Shown here piece by piece: positions 1 to 7,103 of a stretch of 8,288 nucleotides of DNA (the stretch's first letter is position 1; every line of letters starts with the position of its first letter). Below the pieces are notes generated by a model. That model was not told the origin of the DNA. It ran no database searches and saw only the letters and a program-made list of their open reading frames with translations. The DNA comes from an uncultured Eggerthellaceae bacterium. Lineage in GTDB: Bacteria > Actinomycetota > Coriobacteriia > Coriobacteriales > Eggerthellaceae. The position numbers and the translations under genes were made by a program. The DNA is taken from NCBI GenBank assembly GCA_934623455.1, contig CAKTVK010000084.1, positions 1-8,288 on the forward strand, written 5' to 3'.

Positions 1-596
1 CTGTACTGGTAATAATAAACAGAAACGCGATAGCCATCTTTGTTGTACGCAGTATAGCCCGACGACGACGTTGTTGCATCAACATCGAAACCCGCCTTCT
101 TCAAACGAGCCGCATAATCTGTCCATTCGCTGCTGGCTTCGCAGGGAATATCGATTTCAAAGAACGATGTTGCGCTATAGATATAGCCTTTTTCCTGATC
201 AGGCTTCGGAAGCATAGTGGCAAGCCCCGATTCCGGCCACGTGTAAGCGGAGTTCAGACGCTGCTGCTGCTCAGCCTCCCAGCTTTTGTCTTCAACCATG
301 TTTGCAATGCAGCCAATAGCAGTAAGCAGCACAAATGCGGCAACAATGCCGCAAACAATCTTCTTGGCGCGACTCATGACCTGGCCAACAGCCTTATTTC
401 GAGCGTTCTGTTTGCGCTTCAGGGCCGCTTCGGCTGCTTTTTGTGCAGCCGCTTCCTCCTTGGATTCCAAGCGCGAAGCGGTCATTGGGTCAAGCGCTTC
501 CCTGTTTCCGCAGTACGGGCAAACCAACATAATATGGTCTTCATCCAAGACCATCGTGCCGCCGCACTTCGAGCACTCCATATGTTCGCTGCTCAT
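1..596 (-). CDS. Zinc-ribbon, single-pass membrane protein, DUF6591-like (3' end outside window)
   Basis: Reading the minus strand from the ATG at 594-596 gives 198 open codons that run off the left edge, so the C-terminus is missing. Residues 8-29 form a zinc ribbon with two CxxC pairs (C8/C11 and C26/C29). Residues 38-75 are Ala/Lys/Glu-rich and probably helical. Residues about 78-99 are one hydrophobic membrane segment. The remainder is presumably extracytoplasmic: it begins with a Trp-Pro and LLPKP-like stretch (about 120-132) and ends with AYNKDGY followed by Tyr-rich sequence. From memory this part resembles DUF6591, a domain of unknown function in Gram-positive bacteria. The start is supported by AAGGAGA at 605-611, eight bases upstream. 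The gene lies downstream of the aspS terminator, so it is expressed by read-through or from the promoter proposed at 789-797. Zinc binding is inferred; the function is unknown. Confidence 0.85.
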   Translation of the reverse strand, partial: MSSEHMECSKCGGTMVLDEDHIMLVCPYCGNREALDPMTASRLESKEEAAAQKAAEAALKRKQNARNKAVGQVMSRAKKIVCGIVAAFVLLTAIGCIANMVEDKSWEAEQQQRLNSAYTWPESGLATMLPKPDQEKGYIYSATSFFEIDIPCEASSEWTDYAARLKKAGFDVDATTSSSGYTAYNKDGYRVSVYYYQY

Positions 597-604
597 CGGT
601 TCGT

Positions 605-611
605 TCTCCTT
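605..611 (-). promoter_or_regulatory. Ribosome-binding site of the left-edge zinc-ribbon gene
   Basis: The minus strand reads AAGGAGA, eight bases before the ATG at 596. It fixes the start of a gene whose 3' end is not in the window. Confidence 0.8.
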
Positions 612-665
612 ATCTAGCAAAATCCGGCGCACCGCCCGATTCCGCCCGTACTCAACCCACTCGAT

Positions 666-697
666 AAAAAAGCCCGCAGTCGCAACCACGGGCTTTT
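666..697 (-). terminator. Intrinsic terminator after aspS, possible attenuator for the next gene
   Basis: The arms AAAAGCCCG (minus strand 697-689) and CGGGCTTTT (676-668) are a perfect nine-base-pair inverted repeat around a 12-base loop. On the minus strand the second arm runs into six T's (671-666), the classic Rho-independent form. It lies 111 bases past the aspS stop and 70 bases before the ATG of the next minus-strand gene. A 15-codon ORF stops right at its first arm, so it could also be conditional. The opposite strand has a shorter T-rich tail and might terminate weakly. Confidence 0.85.
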
Positions 698-743
698 ATT
701 TGCTTCGCTTCCGCAGCGCCTTCGCACTGTAACTGCGTTTCAT
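696..743 (-). CDS. Possible 15-residue leader peptide
   Basis: An ATG at 743 is preceded by AGGGAG at 749-754 with five bases of spacing. It opens 15 codons encoding a strongly basic peptide (MKRSYSAKALRKRSK) before TAA at 698-696. The stop overlaps the first arm of the terminator at 666-697. A second ATG four bases upstream, in another frame, is too close to the ribosome-binding site to be the better start. Order on the minus strand is promoter candidate, this ORF, terminator, zinc-ribbon gene, as in leader-peptide attenuators. No codon is repeated in a way that names a sensed amino acid. An ORF this short can easily arise by chance. Confidence 0.3.
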   Translation of the reverse strand: MKRSYSAKALRKRSK

Positions 744-760
744 TCATGCTCCCTATTGCC

Positions 761-783
761 GCGAGCGCTTACGCGCAACTCGC
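761..783 (-). other. Short hairpin at the 5' end of the proposed leader
   Basis: On the minus strand, GCGA and TCGC pair, then after a three-base bulge GCGC pairs with GCGC around a GTAA (GNRA-type) tetraloop. This gives eight pairs in two short helices. It begins about where a transcript from the candidate promoter at 789-797 would start. It could protect the RNA 5' end or be part of a leader fold; it has no T-tract and is not a terminator. Confidence 0.35.
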
Positions 784-788
784 TGCAA

Positions 789-797
789 ATCATAGCA
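789..797 (-). promoter_or_regulatory. Candidate extended -10 promoter between aspS and the zinc-ribbon gene
   Basis: The minus strand reads TGC-TATGAT, an extended -10 (TGnTATAAT) with one mismatch in the hexamer, starting 11 bases after the aspS stop. No good -35 hexamer lies 16-18 bases upstream, which extended -10 promoters tolerate. Transcription would start near 782 and give a leader of about 185 bases containing the hairpin, short ORF and terminator listed separately. Confidence 0.35.
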
Positions 798-807
798 AAG
801 TTTACTG

Positions 808-2595
<1,788 letters not shown>

Positions 2596-2600
2596 TCCTG

Positions 2601-2607
2601 CTCCTTT
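2601..2607 (-). promoter_or_regulatory. Ribosome-binding site that decides the aspS start
   Basis: AAAGGAG on the minus strand, five bases before ATG 2595. Just upstream, GGCT-TTCG-AGCC (2632-2621) forms a four-pair hairpin with a TTCG loop. It leaves the site open and might mark a processed 5' end. Confidence 0.8.
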
Positions 2608-2635
2608 ATAACTGCGAAGCGGCTCGAAAGCCCCT

Positions 2636-2797
2636 TTATTCAACACTCTTGCGGATTCGCTCCGCGGAAAACGCCTTCATCTTGCACATCTTGCACACCT
2701 TGGCCGTGTGCGCGACCACTTGTCCGGCCCCGCGTTCAGCCACGAACAAACGGCAGGCCCAGTCGCAATCACAACCGCAAACCAGGTCGCAAACCAT
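2636..2797 (-). CDS. Possible cysteine-rich 53-residue protein between hisS and aspS
   Basis: An ATG at 2795-2797, 21 bases past the hisS stop, opens 53 codons that end with TAA at 2636-2638. The translation has seven cysteines: C3, C7, C9, C11 and C15 in the first 15 residues, and a CxxC pair at C35/C38. It ends in a basic segment. The DNA holds degenerate tandem repeats whose periods are multiples of three: 12 bases at the start (VCDL, VCGC, DCDW) and 9 bases near 2678-2704. Codon use is compatible with the neighbours. Against it, there is no recognisable ribosome-binding site before the ATG. A shorter start at an internal ATG (2687-2689), eight bases after AAGG, would leave 17 residues. 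It could be a small metal-binding protein, a Cys-rich leader peptide, or a chance ORF in a repeat-bearing spacer. No family recognised. Confidence 0.28.
   Translation of the reverse strand: MVCDLVCGCDCDWACRLFVAERGAGQVVAHTAKVCKMCKMKAFSAERIRKSVE
2678..2704. repeat. Three degenerate 9-base tandem units
   Basis: CATCTTGCA occurs twice in direct succession on the plus strand (2678-2686 and 2687-2695), followed by the related CACCTTGGC (2696-2704). It lies in the hisS-aspS spacer and inside the possible Cys-rich ORF, where it encodes CKMCKM. Confidence 0.6.
2762..2797. repeat. Three degenerate 12-base tandem units
   Basis: Plus-strand units GTCGCAATCACA, ACCGCAAACCAG and GTCGCAAACCAT follow one another; the eight bases GCAAACCA recur exactly at 2777 and 2789. 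On the minus strand they encode the Cys-rich start of the possible 53-residue ORF. Confidence 0.55.
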
Positions 2798-2818
2798 CAA
2801 CGAAGGCAAACGCTTATT

Positions 2819-4129
2819 TTACTCGCTTGCCACGCAAGTTGAAACTGCATCTTCCAATTTGACCAGCTTTTCTTCGTGAGTTGCCATATTACGCAACTTC
2901 ACCTGGCCCTGTTCCAGCTCATCGGGGCCCAAAATGGCAATGATGCGTGCACCCGTTTTATCTGCCAGCTTGAACTGGCTTTTCAGGCTGCGTCCCTGAT
3001 GATCCATTTCTGCCACCACGCCCGCATCGCGGCATGCCTGCATCAGGCGGAATGCCGCCAAACGCACGCTTTCATCAACGCATGCAATGAATACGTCGCA
3101 GCGCGCAGCCTTCGGGAATTCCTTGCCTGCAGCCTCAAGCGCCAAAACGCAACGCTCGTAGCCCAGCGCAAAGCCCAAGCCTGGCGTGGGCCTTCCGCCC
3201 ACTTCTTCGGCCAGCTTGTCGTAGCGTCCGCCGCCGCCAATGGCGTTTTGCGAACCCAAACCGTCATCAACTTGCACCTCGAACACGGTGCGCGTGTAAT
3301 AGTCCAGACCGCGCACGAGCTTTGCATCTTCCTGGTACACCACGCCCGCAGCTTCCAGGTACGCTTTCACCTGGTCGTAGTGGGCTTTGCAATCGGGGCA
3401 CAGATGATCGGAGATCTTCGGCGCCGCCTCCATTACCTGCGCGCAGTCCGCGTTTTTGCAGTCGAAGGCGCGCAGCGGATTGATTTCCTTGCGCGTGTTG
3501 CACGTTTCGCACAGCTCGTCGGCGTGCTCGTCCATGTAGGCGTGCACGGCATCGCGATATGCCGGACGGCACTTCTCGCAGCCCATGGAGTTGATCAGCA
3601 GCGTCATTTTATCCGCGGGAATGCCCACTTTTTCGTAGAAACGCATGAGCATGATAATGGCTTCGGCATCGATGGTGGGCTCTTCAGCGCCCAAGCACTC
3701 AACGCCTACCTGGTGAAACTGGCGCAGGCGGCCTTTTTGCGGACGCTCGGCGCGAAACATGGGACCCGCGTACATCAGCTTCACGGGAGCCGCACCCTGC
3801 GGCACCAAATCGTGCTGCACCACCGCGCGCACCACGCCTGCCGTACCCTCGGGACGCAGCGACAAGCGGCTTTTGCTCTTCAGCGACTGCCCGTCCAGCA
3901 GCTTCTTCAAATTCTCGCCCGAAAACGTGGCAAACATCTCTTTGGAAACAACGTCGGTCGCTTCGCCAATGCCGCGCACGAACAACTCGGTTTGCTCAAT
4001 GGTTGGCACTTCAATGGGCAGATACCCATACGTGCCGAATACTTCCCGCGCGCACTGCTGGAAATCCAGCCAGAACAGCTCTTCATCGGGAAGCAGATCT
4101 TTTGTGCCTTCCGGGGCCTGAATAGCCAT
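2819..4129 (-). CDS. hisS: Histidine--tRNA ligase (HisRS) with cysteine-paired insertion domain
   Basis: Class II synthetase that charges tRNA(His) in the cytoplasm. Its 436 residues match the usual 420-430. The N-terminus has the typical APEGTKDLLP (5-14). Motif 1 lies near 37-49, the LRPEGTAG segment at 91-98, motif 2 at 121-144 (FRAERPQKGRLRQFHQ), the HisRS-specific signature RGLDYYTRTVFE at 273-284 and GGGGRYD at 298-304. The C-terminal anticodon-binding domain is about 343-430 and includes GRSLKSQFKLADK. Between motif 2 and the signature, the insertion domain carries four cysteine pairs: 184/187, 207/210, 224/229 and 244/247. ATG 4129 is preceded by GAGGGTG. It is the first gene of the leftward unit, with aspS downstream, an order common in Gram-positive genomes. 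Confidence 0.98.
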   Translation of the reverse strand: MAIQAPEGTKDLLPDEELFWLDFQQCAREVFGTYGYLPIEVPTIEQTELFVRGIGEATDVVSKEMFATFSGENLKKLLDGQSLKSKSRLSLRPEGTAGVVRAVVQHDLVPQGAAPVKLMYAGPMFRAERPQKGRLRQFHQVGVECLGAEEPTIDAEAIIMLMRFYEKVGIPADKMTLLINSMGCEKCRPAYRDAVHAYMDEHADELCETCNTRKEINPLRAFDCKNADCAQVMEAAPKISDHLCPDCKAHYDQVKAYLEAAGVVYQEDAKLVRGLDYYTRTVFEVQVDDGLGSQNAIGGGGRYDKLAEEVGGRPTPGLGFALGYERCVLALEAAGKEFPKAARCDVFIACVDESVRLAAFRLMQACRDAGVVAEMDHQGRSLKSQFKLADKTGARIIAILGPDELEQGQVKLRNMATHEEKLVKLEDAVSTCVASE

Positions 4130-4371
4130 AACACCCTCTTTGCGATTGATGATTCGGATTCGTCAATGTACCGTAATTCGTAACTTCCCAGTTTACCGTA
4201 TTGGCGTGGTCATAGCGAAAAAATCTCGCAGCTTTTGCGTTACCACACCAGGTAAATCATAAAAATTCCTACCTTTTGCACCCGTTCACGTCACTTTTTA
4301 CCCAATTTTCATAGCATGTGAGTAGGTATTGTGCTAAAAAAGCACCACTTGCGATGAAAGGAGGTGCGCCG
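4130..4371. promoter_or_regulatory. Divergent regulatory region between hisS and the cstA unit
   Basis: This 242-base AT-richer gap must hold promoters for both directions. TACCGTA occurs twice, at 4169-4175 and 4194-4200, 25 bases apart. A dyad TTACC-N6-GGTAA covers 4240-4255. For the plus strand a weak promoter is possible: TTGCGT at 4235-4240 and CATAAA at 4258-4263, 17 bases apart, with the dyad in the spacer. For the minus strand TATGAT at 4261-4256 is a good -10 without a good -35 and would give hisS a leader of about 120 bases. The two -10 elements overlap. No T-box or other named riboswitch was recognised. Confidence 0.4.
4331..4367 (+). promoter_or_regulatory. Hairpins that could hide the ribosome-binding site of the 208-residue gene
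   Basis: GCACCACTT (4342-4350) can pair with AGGAGGTGC (4359-4367) across an eight-base loop: eight pairs including one G-T, with a single A-A mismatch. It covers the whole ribosome-binding site of the GTG start at 4372. An alternative hairpin, GTGCT (4331-4335) with AGCAC (4341-4345), uses the same bases and would free the site. Two mutually exclusive helices over a start site are the layout of a translational switch. The alternative helix has only five pairs, so this is suggestive rather than firm. Confidence 0.35.
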
Positions 4372-4998
4372 GTGTCTGGTGAAAGTGACTCAGAAGGCAG
4401 TCAAAGTACAAGCGCAAACCGTTCAACGACCAGCGACAATTGCGATTCAACAACCCGCGACAACCATCGCGCGACCGTGCTCAAAAAACTCATTTTGGCA
4501 CACGAAGGTTGGTTCAACGTTTTCCCTGATTACGAATATGCCAACCGTACCTTTCCTGCTTTTGCAGAGTTTCACTCGCATGGAGAGAAGTATGTTCTAA
4601 CCAAGCGAGCGAAACTTTGGGAAGTGGATGCTCACGAATACCTCTTCTTTCAGACAACCGAAACGCTTTCTGCAACAGATGTGGCTGAGTGGATTGATTT
4701 CATGACCACTCAGGCACTGAAGAAAGTTGACCCTGTTCCCGACCATATGAGCAGCTATATCTCGCTTGTCATTGTGGCCGATTCGGTGACCGACGATGCG
4801 AAAAAGGCAATTCGCAAAGCCCGTTTCCATAAGGAGTTCAGCTTTGGACTGCGTGGCTGGGCGGACTTGCGCCTGGCTGCGGTGGACCTTTCGTCGCAGT
4901 GCGTTCTCACTAATGCTGCTGGAAAAGAAATGCGGGCGGCGCTTGAAGCGAATGCTGGCATTGAAAGCAGCAAGAAAGGTTTGTTCAGAAGGAGGTAA
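4372..4998 (+). CDS. Uncharacterised 208-residue soluble protein, translationally coupled to cstA
   Basis: I do not recognise this family with confidence. The start chosen is GTG at 4372-4374, because AAAGGAGG ends seven bases before it. Frame-compatible starts upstream (GTG 4318, ATG 4354) have no ribosome-binding site. Residues 2-34 are Ser/Thr/Asp/Asn-rich and probably disordered. Residues about 36-193 look like one compact alpha/beta domain with aromatic clusters: HEGWFNVFPDY (44-54), FHSHGEKYVL (68-77), HEYLFFQT (88-95), MSSYISLVIVAD (126-137), FGLRGWADLRLAAVDLS (158-174). The C-terminal tail is basic and ends Arg-Arg-Arg. There is no signal peptide or membrane segment, so it is probably cytoplasmic. 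Its last codons form the cstA ribosome-binding site and seven bases separate the genes, so the two are almost certainly co-translated. A role as regulator or partner of the permease is inferred from position only. Confidence 0.85.
   Translation: MSGESDSEGSQSTSANRSTTSDNCDSTTRDNHRATVLKKLILAHEGWFNVFPDYEYANRTFPAFAEFHSHGEKYVLTKRAKLWEVDAHEYLFFQTTETLSATDVAEWIDFMTTQALKKVDPVPDHMSSYISLVIVADSVTDDAKKAIRKARFHKEFSFGLRGWADLRLAAVDLSSQCVLTNAAGKEMRAALEANAGIESSKKGLFRRR
4989..4996 (+). promoter_or_regulatory. cstA ribosome-binding site inside the preceding gene
   Basis: AAGGAGGT lies over the last two Arg codons (AGG AGG) and the first base of the stop of the upstream gene, ten bases before the cstA ATG. Ribosomes finishing the upstream gene must uncover or reuse it, which supports translational coupling. 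Confidence 0.85.
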
Positions 4999-5005
4999 TT
5001 AGTTC

Positions 5006-6751
5006 ATGAACGCTTTGATCATGCTGGTCATCGCCGCAGTTATCCTGATCATAGGCTATATCTGCTATGGCGGATGGCTGTCCAAACAATGGGGTATCGA
5101 TAACTCTATCGAAACCCCCGCCCACACTCTGGAAGACGGCGTTGATTACGTTCCGGCGCAGCCCTACGTGGTTATCGGCCACCATTTTTCTTCCATTGCC
5201 GGAGCTGGCCCCATTAATGGCCCTATTCAGGCCGCGATTTTTGGCTGGGTTCCCGTTTTGCTGTGGGTTCTTATCGGCGGCATCTTCATTGGCGCCATGC
5301 ACGACTTTGGCGCACTGTTTGCCTCGCTGCGCCACAAGGGACAAACGCTGGCCGCCGTTGTTGCAGCTAATATCGACGAATCCGCGAAAAAACTGTTCTG
5401 CGTGTTCTCGTTTTTGACGTTGGTGCTGGTTGTTGCTGCTTTTGCCTCAATCGTGGCAGGCACGTTTGCCGATCCCGACGGCACGAATATCGCTAACGCG
5501 CGCACGGCTACCATTTCCGTTCTGTTCATTGCCGTTGCCGTTGTTTGGGGCATTGCGACACGCAGCCGCAATGTGCCTGGTCCCGTTATGATTCTGGGCG
5601 CGATTGTTGTTATTGCCGTTATTGTTGCCGTGGGTTACAACTTCCCGTTCCTGGGCGGTATCGACCAGACCACCTGGATGATTGTGGTGGGCGTTTACAT
5701 TTTGATTGCTTCGGTAGCTCCGGTATGGATTCTTCTACAGCCGCGTGACTATTTGTCCAGCTACCTGCTGTACGGCATGATCGTGCTGGCGATCATCGGC
5801 ATTATTGGCGCTACCATTTTCGGCAACACGTCTTTTGCGGAAGTGCCCGCCTTCACCGCATTCGACACCACCGCGCTCTACCCCGACGCCAAAGTATTCG
5901 GCGGCCGCGGTTTGCTGTTCCCTGCCCTATTCGTAACCATTGCATGCGGTGCAATTTCCGGCTTCCATTCTTTGGTTTCATCGGGCACCACGTCCAAACA
6001 GCTGGATAAAGAGTCGCAGGCGCAGCCTATCGCTTACGGCGGCATGCTTTTGGAATGCCTGCTGGCCGTTATCTCGCTGTGCGCCGTTGCCTACGTGTGG
6101 CAAGGCGCGGTGAGCGGCACCTATGCCACGCCTACGCAGATTTTCGCAAGCGGTCTTTCAGGCATGATCGGCGTTATCCCTGGTCTGGAAGGCATCGGCG
6201 GCCACGCAGGCTCAATTGCATACTCCCTGCTTATTTTGGCGGTTTCCGCTTTCTGCTTGACTTCTTTGGACACGGCAACCCGCATTGGTCGCATGATGTT
6301 CCAGGAAATGTTCACCACCGACGACGATGAATCCAGCGTTGACAACGAGACCGGCTGGCGCAAAGTGCTGACCAATCCCTACGTGGCAACCATCATTACC
6401 GTTGCCGCAGGCATTGGTCTGGGCATGGGCGGCTACGCCATTATCTGGCCGCTATTCGGTGCCGCAAATCAGCTGCTTGCCGCCTTGGCGCTGCTGGCCG
6501 TTTGCTCTTTCTTGGGCAACATCGGGCGCAACAACAAGATGTTCTACATCCCCATGGTGTTCATGCTTATTGTTACGCTTACATCGCTGGCTCTTACCGC
6601 TCAGGCGAAGGTGAGCGCCATCATGACTTCGGGCGCGGCACTTGCCCCCGTTGTTCAGTTGCTGCTGGCTATTTTACTGTTTGTTCTGGCCATTGTGCTT
6701 GCCGTTAAAGCCATCAAGCACATTGCAAGCACAGCGAAAGCGCAGAAGTAA
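5006..6751 (+). CDS. cstA: CstA/BtsT-family permease (probable pyruvate or peptide uptake)
   Basis: Polytopic inner-membrane carrier of the CstA family (carbon starvation protein); E. coli members CstA and BtsT take up pyruvate, and peptide uptake has also been proposed for the family. The 581 residues are almost all hydrophobic helices, with roughly 14-16 membrane segments. Family landmarks: HHFSSIAGAGPINGP at 59-73, the QPRDYLSSYLLYG segment at 245-257, ACGAISGFHSLVSSGTTSKQL at 313-333, YGGMLLE at 344-350, TSLDTATRIGR at 419-429 and WPLFGAANQLLAALAL at 481-496. An acidic cytoplasmic-type loop (about 438-449) precedes the last block. It is about 120 residues shorter than E. coli CstA and has no C-terminal extension. 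No YbdD/DUF466 small gene follows it, unlike in enterobacteria. The substrate cannot be read from sequence. Confidence 0.93.
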   Translation: MNALIMLVIAAVILIIGYICYGGWLSKQWGIDNSIETPAHTLEDGVDYVPAQPYVVIGHHFSSIAGAGPINGPIQAAIFGWVPVLLWVLIGGIFIGAMHDFGALFASLRHKGQTLAAVVAANIDESAKKLFCVFSFLTLVLVVAAFASIVAGTFADPDGTNIANARTATISVLFIAVAVVWGIATRSRNVPGPVMILGAIVVIAVIVAVGYNFPFLGGIDQTTWMIVVGVYILIASVAPVWILLQPRDYLSSYLLYGMIVLAIIGIIGATIFGNTSFAEVPAFTAFDTTALYPDAKVFGGRGLLFPALFVTIACGAISGFHSLVSSGTTSKQLDKESQAQPIAYGGMLLECLLAVISLCAVAYVWQGAVSGTYATPTQIFASGLSGMIGVIPGLEGIGGHAGSIAYSLLILAVSAFCLTSLDTATRIGRMMFQEMFTTDDDESSVDNETGWRKVLTNPYVATIITVAAGIGLGMGGYAIIWPLFGAANQLLAALALLAVCSFLGNIGRNNKMFYIPMVFMLIVTLTSLALTAQAKVSAIMTSGAALAPVVQLLLAILLFVLAIVLAVKAIKHIASTAKAQK

Positions 6752-6800
6752 CACATTAAAGCGCGCTGTGGAAGTGCAGAAGCAACACACCCGAGCGGGT

Positions 6801-6875
6801 GGCGAAGGTGCTTACAGGCGTTCAGTCGCAAAATGCTTACAAGCTTGCAACGATCGTTTAGCGCGGCGAAGGTGC
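6801..6875 (+). repeat. Two copies of GGCGAAGGTGC after cstA, with related copies elsewhere
   Basis: GGCGAAGGTGC occurs at 6801-6811 and 6865-6875. TGCTTACA occurs at 6809-6816 and 6834-6841, between and overlapping them. The near-identical GCGAAGGCGC is on the minus strand at 7026-7035 and 716-725, both in gaps after gene ends. This may be a decayed intergenic repeat or a product of base composition. Confidence 0.4.
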
Positions 6876-6916
6876 CAACACTCGCTAGCAGTTGCTCGTT
6901 TGATAGCACGAAAGAA

Positions 6917-6946
6917 GAAGGGGTTCCGCGGTTGCGGGACCCCTTC
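6917..6946. terminator. Convergent intrinsic terminator between cstA and the DUF4013-like gene
   Basis: GAAGGGGTTCCGC (6917-6929) pairs with GCGGGACCCCTTC (6934-6946) around a GGTT loop: 13 pairs with one T-G wobble. On the minus strand the stem runs into CTTCTTTCG, a moderately T-rich tail; on the plus strand the tail is GTGGTTTCTG. It sits between two converging genes and probably stops both. The tails are imperfect, so efficiency is uncertain. Confidence 0.75.
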
Positions 6947-7103
6947 GTGGTTTCTGATCAGGTTGCATGAACCCGGCAGTTATGTGGTTGGCGCGGCGCC
7001 CAAGATTTGCAACGCTTCGCCGCTTGCGCCTTCGCCACCTGTACCCGACTGCGACATTCGCAGACGCTACGCGGGCCCGCAGATGCTTCCGCGGATTGCT
7101 TCG

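Larger units (their letters stand above)
6752..7103. other. Convergent intergenic region without a supported gene
   Basis: The 352 bases between the cstA stop and the stop of the minus-strand DUF4013-like gene hold the inverted repeat at 6917-6946 and several degenerate GCGAAGG-type repeats. Short ORFs exist on both strands (for example 45 codons from 6833 on plus) but none has a ribosome-binding site and they run through the terminator. I see no RNA gene. Confidence 0.7.

Noticed and set aside
286..732. A 148-codon plus-strand open frame near the left edge
   Set aside because: It lies opposite the zinc-ribbon gene, crosses the aspS terminator and has no ribosome-binding site. The minus-strand reading has a zinc ribbon, a membrane segment and a proper start.
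2596..2646. Upstream extension of aspS to a TTG at 2646
   Set aside because: The extra 17 residues are not part of the AspRS family and there is no ribosome-binding site before the TTG, whereas ATG 2595 has AAAGGAG five bases upstream.
2651..2665. GCGGA-TTCGC-TCCGC hairpin in the hisS-aspS spacer as a terminator
   Set aside because: Only five pairs and no T-tract on either strand. It cannot be supported as an intrinsic terminator between the two synthetase genes.
2876..4183. A 435-codon open frame on the plus strand, opposite hisS
   Set aside because: Same mirror effect; no ribosome-binding site and no recognisable domain, while hisS on the other strand is certain.
4130..4330. A T-box or other tRNA-sensing leader for hisS
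   Set aside because: I found no T-box core sequence, specifier loop or terminator/antiterminator pair on the minus strand in this gap.
4318..4371. Upstream starts (GTG 4318, ATG 4354) for the 208-residue protein
   Set aside because: Neither has a ribosome-binding site, and the AAAGGAGG at 4357-4364 would lie inside the gene. It fits the GTG at 4372 exactly.
6833..6970. A 45-codon plus-strand ORF after cstA, and a short minus-strand ORF from about 6968
   Set aside because: No ribosome-binding sites, both run through the convergent terminator stem, and the products have no recognisable features.
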